Source: CAVQBP01 sp963740945
Lineage (GTDB): Bacteria; Bacteroidota; Ignavibacteria; Ignavibacteriales; Ignavibacteriaceae
Direction: 5' to 3'
DNA: 64,000 bases
Assembly: GCA_963740945.1 (NCBI GenBank)
Contig: CAVUGE010000030.1
Span: 62,001 to 126,000 of the forward strand
Every line of letters begins with the position of its first letter. Positions within the stretch are counted from its first letter, which is position 1. Under the pieces are notes generated by a model. It worked only from the letters and a program-made list of their open reading frames with translations, did no database searches and was not told where the DNA came from. Shown here one piece after another: positions 1 to 7,548 of the stretch. The position numbers were made by a program, and so were the translations under genes.

Positions 1-78
1 AATGTATCTGAAAAAAAATGAAATCAAAAAATTAGATTGATTAAGAAATAAACATCACAATCAATAAAAAGATGATGT

Positions 79-567
79 ATGGATAATCTGTCTCAACATT
101 TAATTAGCGCAATCTTTATGGGACTTGGCGCAACTCTAACTTTTGACCTGTGGGCGCTGTTTCTCAAACTTGTCTTTAATATTAATCCATCCAACATCTG
201 TTTAGTCGGGCGCTGGCTTCTATATATGCCAGAAGGAACATTGAAGCATTCAAATATTATATCTTCTCCACCAAAGAGCGCAGAATGTTCAGTAGGATGG
301 ATCGCACACTACATATTTGGCATAACCTTCGCCATCTTTTTCGTTGTATTAGTGGGCCGCAACTGGCTTCGGCAACCTACATTGATTCCAGCAATCCTCT
401 TCGGTGTAGTTACAGTTTTAGCACCATTCTTTGTCATGCAACCTTTATTTGGGTTTGGATTTGCTGCATCAAAGACGAAAAACCCTATGCAGGCAAGATT
501 TCGTAGTTTGATGAATCATACTGCGTTTGGTGTCGGACTTTACTTGTTCGCATTATTAATAAACTGA
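79..567 (+). CDS. DUF2938 family membrane protein
   Basis: This 162-residue protein matches the DUF2938 family pattern. It has an N-terminal membrane segment (GLGATLTFDLWALFLK), a conserved GRW..YMPEG stretch near residue 45, a GWIAHYIFGITFA segment, a VLAPFFVMQPLFGFGFAASKT segment, and a final helix. I see about four membrane-spanning helices, so it should sit in the inner membrane. The family's biochemical role is unknown. The length is normal for the family and the gene looks intact. It is followed by a gene of clearly different base composition, which suggests it lies at the edge of an acquired patch. The family call is good; function is not assigned. Confidence 0.85.
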   Translation: MDNLSQHLISAIFMGLGATLTFDLWALFLKLVFNINPSNICLVGRWLLYMPEGTLKHSNIISSPPKSAECSVGWIAHYIFGITFAIFFVVLVGRNWLRQPTLIPAILFGVVTVLAPFFVMQPLFGFGFAASKTKNPMQARFRSLMNHTAFGVGLYLFALLIN

Positions 568-643
568 AGAAGGGTGTTGGACTTTCTTTTACTCTACAAC
601 AAAATTAAATAAATAATTCTTAGGTAAATCGAATTATCGTTCC

Positions 644-1270
644 TTGCTCACCCTTGTCTCGATCCCGAACCTCGCTCTCTACGGTTCGATACACAATCCG
701 AATTACATCGTCGGCTCTGGGCCGGATACTTCAGTCATCATCGGCGGTATTCTGGAGAACATCGTGGCTCTCGCCGGCATCGGCACCGCTGTCGTGCTCT
801 TCCCGCTGCTCAGGAAACAAAACGAAAGTTTCGCTCTTGGCTTCGTCGCCGCCCGAATTCTGGAATCCAGCACCATCTTCGTTGGAGTGGCGTTCATATT
901 ATCTATCGTGACTTTACGGCAGGTCGAAGCTGGAGCGGATGCTTTAATCACCAGCCATGCGCTTGTCGCCCTATATGACCGCATCTTCTTACTCGGGCAG
1001 AGTTTTATGCCGGCCGTATGCGATCTGTTGCTTGGATTACTGCTGTACAAGTCACGCCTGGTGCCCCGTGCCCTTGCCTTGATAGGAATTGTCGGAGCAC
1101 CCTTACTCGTCGTTGGCTACATTGCCGTGCTGTTTGGTCTTATCGCGCGGATTTCCCCCTTGGCAGCTCTGTCCGCAATTCCGGTGGCCTTATTTGAGTT
1201 TTCGCTGGGTGTCTGGTTAATTGTTAAAGGATTCAATCCTTCTGAAATTAATTCCTCAAGGTTTAATTAA
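644..1270 (+). CDS. DUF4386-like membrane protein, N-terminally clipped
   Basis: This is a 208-residue, multi-helix membrane protein of DUF4386 type. After a short start it shows LALYGSIHNPNYIVGSG, then helices rich in Leu/Ile/Val and a KQNESFALGFVAARILE segment typical of the family. The usual first transmembrane helix and about 15-20 leading residues are missing. The only nearby start in frame is TTG at 644, the frame is open back to 617, and no ribosome-binding site is visible. Base composition rises sharply at about 638 and stays high to about 1235, unlike the AT-rich flanks. I infer a transferred copy joined to local DNA with loss of its 5' end, so it may not be expressed. Confidence 0.6.
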   Translation: MLTLVSIPNLALYGSIHNPNYIVGSGPDTSVIIGGILENIVALAGIGTAVVLFPLLRKQNESFALGFVAARILESSTIFVGVAFILSIVTLRQVEAGADALITSHALVALYDRIFLLGQSFMPAVCDLLLGLLLYKSRLVPRALALIGIVGAPLLVVGYIAVLFGLIARISPLAALSAIPVALFEFSLGVWLIVKGFNPSEINSSRFN

Positions 1271-1410
1271 ATCTTAAATTGGTAAAACACAACTTTAATA
1301 GTTGCAAAAAGGAGAAAATAATATACAGCATTTCGATTCAGCATTGTTATCTAAGAGAAAAATCCTATAGTTATACATGAAGAAACAGAAGTATCCTATA
1401 TGCTGAAGAG

Positions 1411-1518
1411 AAAAAGGCCTCTCAACCCCCCTTTTTTAAAAGAAAATTATTTAGCCATACCTAACTATGCCTCACCCCGAGTTTTGTTTAAAAACGGGTA
1501 GTTGAGAGGCTGTTTTTG
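1411..1518. repeat. Inverted-repeat element, about 105 bp
   Basis: GCCTCTCAAC at 1417-1426 is the exact reverse complement of GTTGAGAGGC at 1501-1510. The arms extend imperfectly outward into an A-run on the left and a T-run on the right. The interior holds a second short pairing (CCCCG around 1484 with CGGG around 1496). No reading frame is evident. It could be a small terminator-like RNA fold or the remnant of a miniature mobile element. Confidence 0.4.
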
Positions 1519-1655
1519 ACGAAAAAACGAGAAATAGAAACCTATCTCAACCCATAAATTTCACTAATCTTAAAATGTTTGTCTAGGCTAAACAAAAATT
1601 GTATATCTACCTAACTCAAAAAACAAAGACATGTCTTACAAAATAGCTGAAATAA

Positions 1656-1680
1656 GAATGCCCGCTCGAAGCGGGCATTC
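1656..1680. terminator. Perfect 11-bp hairpin, terminator-like
   Basis: GAATGCCCGCT (1656-1666) and AGCGGGCATTC (1670-1680) form a perfect G+C-rich stem with a CGA loop. No run of T follows on either strand, so intrinsic termination is not secure. No intact gene ends directly before it, and it may be the surviving terminator of a lost gene. The rest of 1271-1867 shows no coding signal that I can support. Confidence 0.45.
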
Positions 1681-1867
1681 CATAATTATCATAAATATTA
1701 ATTTTCTAATCAAGTATCACTGTAAGAATAATATTCTTTTCACATTCATCCTATGAACTATGATACACAAAGAATGAGCCCGAACATTTTCTTTTATCTC
1801 TAGTATTATAAAATTTTGCTAGTAATAAAATAAATCATCGACTTTTGAAGTTATATCCTTTTATCTT

Positions 1868-1996
1868 ATGCCTAAAACAACTAAATCACTATCTACTCAA
1901 AAACCTTCAGCTTCCCCCTTTCCTATAAAACCTATGCTGGCTACCAGAATCGAAGAACCTTTTAATACATTGAAGCGAAGACGGGCTTCGGCATGA
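1868..1996 (+). pseudogene. ligD-type DNA ligase, 5' fragment
   Basis: The 42-codon frame starts MPKTTKSLSTQKPSASPFP and continues IKPMLATRIEEPFN. The PMLAT...EEPF pattern is the entry to the ATP-dependent ligase domain of LigD-type non-homologous end-joining ligases, in which the text normally continues to a VKWDGYR nucleotidyl-transfer motif. Here the similarity stops after EEPFN and the frame runs to a stop within 12 codons. No downstream ligase sequence is present in any frame. I infer a broken remnant with only the first ~30 codons left. The fragment is short, so the identification is moderate. Confidence 0.5.
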
Positions 1997-2398
1997 AGAC
2001 CTTATAACGTTATAAGCGTTTTGAAAATATGATTTATTTAACCAACTCACAACGTTCGAGGCTTTGTGTAATTGGGGAATTACCCAACTGTCCGCCTGGA
2101 ACTTAAGCTAAATTTATAATTAAAAGTTGATTGTTACACTACTGCCCGGCAGAATTTAGTCCGCTAAATATGAAGTTGGGATATGCACTGCTGATGGTTG
2201 TTCTTCCGTCCAGCCCCAATTGCACAAAACCTTTTGTTAGTGGCTGTTATTTGCTTGTCTTTGCCCGAACAACTTACCAACGAGACAATGACTGGCAGAA
2301 ACGGGATAATATTAAGGCTGTTTATTTTCTACGCCTCTCATGTCTTTATTTTTTGTGGTTGTTTAGCAGTGGTTATGTTAGTCACTGTTGCATACAGG
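1997..2398. other. Non-coding accessory stretch with palindrome and inverted motif pair
   Basis: No convincing gene is present. It contains a perfect 16-bp palindrome, CTTATAACGTTATAAG, at 2001-2016. It also holds two copies of TTTTGTGYAATTGGGG-like sequence in opposite orientations: TTTGTGTAATTGGGG at 2063-2077 and, on the minus strand, TTTTGTGCAATTGGGG at 2229-2214. Sequences like these occur as intergenic repeats in Bacteroidota genomes. I tested them against the integron attC core-site consensus and they do not fit. Confidence 0.45.
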
Positions 2399-3577
2399 TC
2401 AGTAAACTTTTTCAGTTTGGGTGCCTTTCCCCTCTTTGTCAATTTCGCTGTTAATAGATTTCAGAAAATTATCGACAGCCATATGTCGCTCGTTACTCTC
2501 AGCCTCCGGCCATGCGCTGTTAATCACGACTACAAGGCGTCTCGCAGGGTCGATATGGATCATCTGGCCATAGATCCCTAATGCCTCGAATGAACTGCCA
2601 TTAAAGATCCACCATCCGTATCCATAGCCCCCGCCGGGCCAAAGCGGTACTTGTATATGGGTCGCCGTCTTGAACCAATCATTTGGAACAATGGATTTCC
2701 CGTTAATGCGTCCGTCTTCGAGAACGAATTGTCCGAACCTTGCAAAATCACGGAGCGTCATTTGGAGGCAACAGCCTGCCAATTCCTGACCAGTTCGATC
2801 CAGGCTCCACGTGGCCATTTGCTCCATACCGTAAGGAATCCAGATCTTGGAGGAAAGGTAGTGGGATAAGGTTTGATGCGTAGCTGAGCTGACAAGGACA
2901 CCCAGCAGGTGAGTTTCACCTGTACTATACACCCATTTTTTGCCAGGTTCTGCCTCGGCTGGCAAACGTCGCATGTAACTTACTGTTGCATTCATGCCCG
3001 GTTCAACCGAATCTGTATTAAATCTGGCAATGTCAGCATTCGGATCAGTATAGTTCTCGTTCCATCGTATACCTGCGGTCATAGTCAATAAATGGCGGAT
3101 GGTCACTTTTTCGTAAGCGCTCCCTTTTAAATCGGGGATGTAGTCCGTTACGTAGTCGTCCACACTTTTTATATAACTATCCTTGATGGCGACCCCCACG
3201 AGGGTGCTCGTTACTGACTTTGCAACAGACAGTGACGACCATAGGTTCGATTCGCTGTGCCCAAGCGCATAGTGTTCCAAACGGATCTTTCCATCCTGTA
3301 AAATGAGGAAGCCGGCTACTTTCTGTTCCATCATAAAATCTTCCAACGCTTTTTCTTTTTCTCCGCCTGGGCTAAATGCGGCAATGGGCAATCCCTGCGA
3401 AAGTTCGTACACTTTGCTCCCATTCGGCACTTCACGCTCTTCCTGGTTCCAATGGGATGAGTTTTTTGAAAGTGAATCCGGGTTAGTGATGTCCTGCGCA
3501 AGAGAAGATGAAGCTGAGATAAGTATAATGACGGGTACGATAATGCTTAGGAATGATGAGGTAACTGGTATGCGCAT
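2399..3577 (-). CDS. Secreted beta-lactamase-fold serine hydrolase
   Basis: This 392-residue protein begins with a signal peptide (hydrophobic stretch, then SSSLAQ). The catalytic SxxK motif is in SLSVAKSVTSTLVG, the second motif is YSTGETHLLG (Tyr-Ser-Thr in place of Tyr-x-Asn), and a third-motif region lies in GYGWWIFNG...LGIYGQ near the C-terminus. This arrangement fits the class-C beta-lactamase/6-aminohexanoate-dimer hydrolase group of peptide or ester hydrolases, acting in the periplasm. The true substrate cannot be told. A strong AAAGGAG ribosome-binding site precedes the ATG at 3577. Base composition is richer in G+C than the surrounding genome, consistent with acquisition. The gene looks intact and stands alone. 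Confidence 0.85.
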   Translation of the reverse strand: MRIPVTSSFLSIIVPVIILISASSSLAQDITNPDSLSKNSSHWNQEEREVPNGSKVYELSQGLPIAAFSPGGEKEKALEDFMMEQKVAGFLILQDGKIRLEHYALGHSESNLWSSLSVAKSVTSTLVGVAIKDSYIKSVDDYVTDYIPDLKGSAYEKVTIRHLLTMTAGIRWNENYTDPNADIARFNTDSVEPGMNATVSYMRRLPAEAEPGKKWVYSTGETHLLGVLVSSATHQTLSHYLSSKIWIPYGMEQMATWSLDRTGQELAGCCLQMTLRDFARFGQFVLEDGRINGKSIVPNDWFKTATHIQVPLWPGGGYGYGWWIFNGSSFEALGIYGQMIHIDPARRLVVVINSAWPEAESNERHMAVDNFLKSINSEIDKEGKGTQTEKVY

Positions 3578-4509
3578 GATTTGACTACTCCTTTTGAGTT
3601 GTTAAAAATAACATTCAACCCCTAAAAGCGGTACTAATTTTAATATACTGGTAATTGGTATTGAAAACAAGTTGAAGGCTCTTGTTTGCAATAGCCGCAC
3701 TTCATGGTTAACAGTGATTTTTTATGCATAGATTTAGAATAATGAAGATGATTTACCCACTTTTTTTTATGACATCTTCAAAATATGCCTAAAAAATTTA
3801 ACTTTCATTAAAAATCTTTAAATAAGTAAGAATTTTAGAAGGTGCTCATAAGATTGAATAGTCGTTAGAATATCAAACTTTTGAGGTGTTTATTCGTAGT
3901 TAAATAAAATATGCTGCCGATATGACAGCACATTGCGGGATACAGATAAGAAAACTTGTCGATAGGATGATTAAATATGGTCACAACTTATGAATGACTA
4001 TAAATGCTAGTCCCGAGGACCTTTCAAGCGGAAGTTGGAACCCAATGACTTAATGACAAATGACAAAATGACAATGAATGACTGCGAAGCCAATGACAAA
4101 TAACTTACATTCCTCCATCTTGTTCGGCGTAGTCTTCTAGACGTAGCCGGATCCACTATTCCACTACTCCACTACTCCATCATTCCGTTCCAACCTTCTT
4201 CCCATCGGCTCCTTTCCCTGTAAAGTAAGAAAGAATAGCAATCGCTGCAGCCCCAGTCCCATACATACCATTTCGAATCAGCCGGCACATGCCCAAGTGC
4301 CGTTGCAACATTCGTAAATTCTGCATTTGAATTAGTTATACATCCGGATTCAAAAAGAATTAAGAATAGACTAGGTAGAAGTATTTCTATAAAAAATTCA
4401 GCCTGTTTCAATTTATTTTACAATTTTCATAATAATTTGTTATATTTTCTGTTAATTTAATATTTTTTGTTATATATTGCAATTTAAGTTAAAATAAAGA
4501 ATAAAAACA
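3578..4509. other. Non-coding region with short tandem repeats
   Basis: About 930 bp hold no gene that I can support. Around 4045-4105 there are degenerate repeats of an AATGAC/CAAATGAC unit. At 4153-4186 there are four tandem 8-mers (CCACTATT, CCACTACT, CCACTACT, CCATCATT). A 79-codon minus-strand frame at 4172-4411 runs straight through this tandem repeat and has no ribosome-binding site, so I do not call it. Confidence 0.6.
4153..4186. repeat. Tandem 8-bp microsatellite (CCACTACT-like, 4 units)
   Basis: Four consecutive 8-bp units, CCACTATT, CCACTACT, CCACTACT and CCATCATT, lie in non-coding DNA. Related degenerate short tandem repeats recur in other intergenic gaps of this window, but with different unit sequences. 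Confidence 0.7.
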
Positions 4510-5040
4510 ATGAAAATATATTTATTATTTGTAATTCTATTCTTATCCATCAATTTATTAAGTGCGCAATCTTTTTTAATTCCAAAGGAACATTATTTCT
4601 ACCAGGTAAATGTGAAAGTTGCGCGTGTTATTGATGGAGATACCTTTGTATTATCGGATTCAACTCATGTAAGACTACTTGGTGTTGATACTCCCGAACT
4701 AAATAGGAAAAATATTGAGGACACACTCTTTTCTGATTCCGTAGCTAATTTTCTTAAAAAGTTAATTGACAAAAAAAGAATTAAACTTACATTCGACATT
4801 TCCCCCTTTACCAAAGGGAGAAACGCAAATGGAGTTTTCGATAACTATGGAAGATTATTAGCCTATGCATGGCTGAGGGATATTCATGATAAAGATTCAT
4901 TATTTATTCAGGCAGAACTACTAAAAGCCGGTCTTGCAAGAATCATGTATTACCCGGAAAGGATGAAATACTATTACATATTTCAAAATCTTAAAAGAAC
5001 AGCAAGAAGAAAAAGGCTGGGAATCTGGGGGATAAAATGA
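4510..5040 (+). CDS. Secreted thermonuclease (SNase-like)
   Basis: This 176-residue protein has a signal peptide (residues 1-19, cleaved after LLSA) and one staphylococcal-nuclease fold. The family landmarks are clear: RVIDGDTF at 39-46, VRLLGVDTPE at 54-63, and DNYGRLLAY at 111-119. The expected catalytic set is Arg55, Glu63 and Arg115, with Asp42, Asp44 and Asp60 as likely calcium ligands. It should hydrolyse nucleic acids outside the inner membrane, perhaps for nutrient salvage. Its stop codon overlaps the start of the next gene (ATGA at 5037-5040), so the two are probably translated together. It appears intact and active. Confidence 0.9.
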   Translation: MKIYLLFVILFLSINLLSAQSFLIPKEHYFYQVNVKVARVIDGDTFVLSDSTHVRLLGVDTPELNRKNIEDTLFSDSVANFLKKLIDKKRIKLTFDISPFTKGRNANGVFDNYGRLLAYAWLRDIHDKDSLFIQAELLKAGLARIMYYPERMKYYYIFQNLKRTARRKRLGIWGIK

Positions 5041-5288
5041 ATGACAAATATGATTTTCTTGATGATATAGTTAATAATCCCTGTTTTGAAAAACTAAATA
5101 AAATAGGATTAATTGACCGTACAAAACTCCGGAATATAAAAATGAAAAGAGAATTCATAATGCTAAGGAAAAAGATGGAACCATTGGATGCAGTTGAATA
5201 TTTATCCCGGAAATATTTTCGTTCCATATCAACAATACAAACGGTTTTATATAGAAAACGTCTTAAAAAGGTTAAAATGATAAAATAA
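5037..5288 (+). CDS. Small basic helical protein coupled to the nuclease
   Basis: This 83-residue protein starts at the ATG embedded in the stop of the nuclease gene (ATGA overlap). It is mostly helical and basic toward the C-terminus. The segment EPLDAVEYLSRKYFRSISTIQTVLYRKR resembles a helix-turn-helix with a positively charged recognition helix, so it may bind DNA. I do not recognise a named family. Its translational coupling to a secreted nuclease is unusual for a cytoplasmic regulator. Alternatives are a small phage-type protein or a regulator of the nuclease gene itself. Confidence 0.7.
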   Translation: MNDKYDFLDDIVNNPCFEKLNKIGLIDRTKLRNIKMKREFIMLRKKMEPLDAVEYLSRKYFRSISTIQTVLYRKRLKKVKMIK

Positions 5289-5660
5289 TTGGATTCATGG
5301 AATTAACTAAACATTAAATACAAATAACTGCCATTCTTTCATTTAATCATTTCTTATGTATTTAATATGCATTTCTTCTAGTACTCTACCTCCAAGTAAC
5401 CTCTAAGTAAGCTCCTAGTAAATACAACTTAAAAAATTCCCTTTAACCTTCAAAAATTTTAAATAAAATTTGACCAAATGACGATTGACTTAATGACAAT
5501 AAATGACTTAATCTTGCAATCTTGAAATTTTGTAATCTTGTAATCATTTTCTTCTGCGAAAAAACTACAGTGACAATAAATATTTGATTCCTTATTGTTG
5601 CATTCAGAATGAACGTTCATTTGTTAATTATTTATTCACAATATATTCAGGAGTTAAATC
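5289..5660. other. Intergenic region with degenerate short repeats
   Basis: This 370-bp AT-rich gap contains a run of CTCCAAGTAAC / CTCTAAGTAAG / CTCCTAGTAA units at about 5385-5420. AATGAC-type and AATCTTG-type near-repeats follow at about 5475-5550. It probably contains the promoter of the downstream gene. A GGAG ribosome-binding site at about 5650 precedes the ATG at 5661. No gene is seen. Confidence 0.5.
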
Positions 5661-6239
5661 ATGGCTCGTTTAAAAGGCTCTATACTCGGTAATTTAAGCG
5701 GAAGATTAGGTAACCTGTCTGCAAGGACAAGAAACGGACAAACCTATCTTGGTGCCCGTCCTTCCAGCTTTAATATTTCTAATGCACCTGCTGTCGTTGA
5801 GGTCAGGAAGAAATTCTTGGTCTCTTCCCAATTAGCAAAAGTTGTTGGCAAAATCGATGACTTAAAGATAATCTGGGATAAAGTTAAACCTGTAGGTACC
5901 TCTGTCTACAATACTGTAATTCAAAAGAATTTTGAGTATTCAGACACCCAGAGACCGACCGCTCAAAACATAATCACTCCCGGTGGTTTTAATTTGGGAG
6001 TTACATCAGCTTTAATTGGTGCCGACACCATCACTGTTGATTTACCTGCGCTCAATACACAGGCAAACTTCACAGCTGCTGATAAGGACCTTTCCATTTC
6101 AATGATTTTGGTCGGCTTCGACCCTGTTGATGAGAACGATGCTTATTACAAAATAATGCCGTTCAATTACACAGAGGCAGATTACGATCCGGCACAAACA
6201 TTGGAGGCAGTTGTAAACCTTGATCAGTTCATCCAATAA
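5661..6239 (+). CDS. DUF6266-like protein
   Basis: This 192-residue protein opens MARLKGSILGNLSGRLGNLS, followed by an RNGQTYLGARP...AVVEVRKKF stretch. The pattern matches the N-terminus of the DUF6266 family (MARxKxGIxGxxSGKxG..). There is no signal peptide and there are no membrane helices. The rest is soluble and probably beta-rich, with polar repeats (GADTITVDLPALNTQ). The family is common in Bacteroidota and its function is unknown. A clear GGAG ribosome-binding site precedes the ATG. It lies downstream of the nuclease pair but 370 bp away, so shared transcription is uncertain. A 25-bp sequence repeated at 11790 follows 34 bp after the stop. Confidence 0.65.
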   Translation: MARLKGSILGNLSGRLGNLSARTRNGQTYLGARPSSFNISNAPAVVEVRKKFLVSSQLAKVVGKIDDLKIIWDKVKPVGTSVYNTVIQKNFEYSDTQRPTAQNIITPGGFNLGVTSALIGADTITVDLPALNTQANFTAADKDLSISMILVGFDPVDENDAYYKIMPFNYTEADYDPAQTLEAVVNLDQFIQ

Positions 6240-6273
6240 ATCAGTTCATAAATTTTCTATCCATTCAACATAA

Positions 6274-6298
6274 ATTGACGCTCAGGCACACTTTTTTA
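6274..6298. repeat. 25-bp direct repeat, left copy
   Basis: This 25-bp sequence, beginning ATTGACGCTC and ending in CTTTTTTA, recurs exactly and in the same orientation at 11790-11814. The last three bases (6296-6298) are the stop codon of the minus-strand KdpD-like gene. The repeat pair therefore marks the edges of a 5.5-kb segment, and the left edge coincides with the truncation of a gene. Flanking bases differ at both copies. Confidence 0.75.
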
Positions 6299-7081
6299 CA
6301 GGAATGGTGTAATTTCTTTTATAAAGCTTCTAAGAAATTCTAACTCTGTAGAATCTGATTTTATTTCATCTTTAATCTTCACACCTATAACACAGAAAAC
6401 AGAACCGTTGATTACCATCGGAAAATATAAAGCCTCTGCATCATGCAATGTACTTGTTGTTTTCCCTGTTTCTATTTTACTCTTGTAAGCTGCTTCTGCA
6501 GAAAGCCATTCCATTTCATCAGGCATAAAATTACTTGCCGGATGCGGATCCCTCTTCAGCTTATTGCCATCTTCAAGAAGAAATATTACGGATTCAAATC
6601 CGAAAATATTTTGAATTTGCTTAACGACTTTTGTTAAAACCTCATCCAGATTTTTTGCGACAGATAGAGCTCTAACTAGTGTATATAATGCATTAAGCTT
6701 TCTATCCTTTTCGATCATTATATTGTCTGCAGCTTTCAATTTTGCAGTTAAAACACCATTCGTAACAGCCACAATAAAGAATAAAAACAACATTACCCCA
6801 TCTTCTGTTTTATCTATTTTCATAGTAAAATGAGGTGGAATAAAATAATAATCCCAGGCAAGTGCACTTATAATTGCCGATACTATTATTGGGCCCCGAC
6901 TAAAGTTAAAAATAGGAAGTAGAAAAATTATCAGGAGCAGAATCAAAGATACTGTCTCATAGCCTATAATGGTTTGTATATTATATAAAATTGTAATGAA
7001 AATGAAGAGCAAAATTGTTGAAAAGAAATATTGCTTTCCTATCGAGATACTGAAGGTTTTTGTCAGATTTTTCATATCCAA
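6296..7081 (-). CDS. KdpD-like membrane sensor, lacks kinase domain
   Basis: This 261-residue protein has the four-helix DUF4118 membrane region of KdpD sensors (about residues 18-115, including SALAWDYYFIPPHFTM) followed by a GAF domain (about 125-255). The N-terminal KdpD/Usp cytoplasmic domain is absent, and the protein stops right after the GAF domain, where HisKA and ATPase domains would normally follow. The stop codon lies within a repeated 25-bp sequence, which suggests truncation by recombination. It cannot phosphorylate a partner by itself. It might still sense K+ or turgor, or be dead. It diverges from a permease stump and a KimA-like potassium transporter, which fits a K+ theme. 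An AAAGGA site precedes the ATG. Confidence 0.75.
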   Translation of the reverse strand: MDMKNLTKTFSISIGKQYFFSTILLFIFITILYNIQTIIGYETVSLILLLIIFLLPIFNFSRGPIIVSAIISALAWDYYFIPPHFTMKIDKTEDGVMLFLFFIVAVTNGVLTAKLKAADNIMIEKDRKLNALYTLVRALSVAKNLDEVLTKVVKQIQNIFGFESVIFLLEDGNKLKRDPHPASNFMPDEMEWLSAEAAYKSKIETGKTTSTLHDAEALYFPMVINGSVFCVIGVKIKDEIKSDSTELEFLRSFIKEITPFL

Positions 7082-7161
7082 AATTTTTTCCTTTATACAT
7101 CAAAATGCGTGCAATATCTTTATATGAATTTTTTCTCATATTGCAGTTTAATTTTGTTTGT

Positions 7162-7205
7162 AACCCTTTCATTTTGGAAATCGGGTTTTTCATTTTGAAA
7201 GGGTT
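7162..7205. promoter_or_regulatory. Paired CATTTTG motif, 21 bp apart, inside an inverted repeat
   Basis: CATTTTGGAAA (from 7170) and CATTTTGAAA (from 7191) start exactly 21 bp apart, two helical turns. They are enclosed by AACCCTTTC / GAAAGGGTT (7162-7170 / 7197-7205). The site lies 81 bp upstream of the KdpD-like start and about 145 bp upstream of the divergent gene. The same pair with the same spacing lies just past the NtrC-type regulator gene at 10945. This is a plausible operator or enhancer for that regulator, by inference only. Confidence 0.5.
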
Positions 7206-7349
7206 AAGATAATTATTCTATGAAATGAAACCACTATTAACTCGCTAAATATGTCAAATCATTCAAAAAATGAATAATCATACCTAATTGAAACACTTGG
7301 TATTATAGATGCAGACTCTTTAAATGTCTTATAATATTCATAAGAAAAA

Positions 7350-7538
7350 ATGGCCGATAAAAATCCAGGTAATAAAAAAAATTCGGATCAATTAGAAGTT
7401 ACATTAAGACATGATCTTTCGCTGTTCGATATAACAATGATCGGCGTTGGTGCAATGATTGGCGCCGGTATTTTTGTTCTAACCGGAATAGTCGCAGGCA
7501 CGACTATCAAATTTTGGAAATTTGCATTTTATGCATGA
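7350..7538 (+). pseudogene. APC-family permease, N-terminal stump
   Basis: The 62-codon frame begins like an amino-acid/polyamine (APC) permease. A charged cytoplasmic tail is followed by LFDITMIGVGAMIGAGIFVL, the highly conserved first helix with its substrate-binding GAGIF motif. Similarity ends after GIVAGT, and the frame continues for 11 unrelated codons into the start of the next gene. The rest of the ~450-residue permease is gone. I infer a deletion joining the permease 5' end to the next transporter gene at about 7500. It might still serve as a leader supplying translation to that gene. Confidence 0.7.
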
Positions 7539-7548
7539 TAAAACAAAC

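Noticed and set aside
2001..2245. Possible integron attC site
   Set aside because: The palindrome and inverted motifs do not meet the core-site pattern (RYYYAAC...GTTRRRY), and no integrase or cassette array is present.
2131..2581. Two overlapping plus-strand frames beside the serine hydrolase
   Set aside because: They overlap each other and the antisense of the hydrolase C-terminus, with no ribosome-binding site or recognised domain. The region is better explained as intergenic repeats.
4172..4411. A 79-codon minus-strand frame in the gap before the nuclease gene
   Set aside because: It runs through a tandem 8-bp microsatellite, has no ribosome-binding site and shows no family pattern. Another frame here also reads a short plausible peptide, so coding appearance is not specific.
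6274..6298. Resemblance of ATTGACGCTCAGGCAC to a conserved 16S rRNA segment
   Set aside because: The similarity covers only about 16 bases; the flanks are not rRNA and the same 25-mer occurs again in non-coding DNA. It is treated as a direct repeat.
7099..7114. Minus-strand TTGCACG-N4-TTGAT, close to a sigma-54 promoter
   Set aside because: The invariant GG (-24) and GC (-12) dinucleotides are TG and GA here, and the implied transcript start would remove the ribosome-binding site of the KdpD-like gene.
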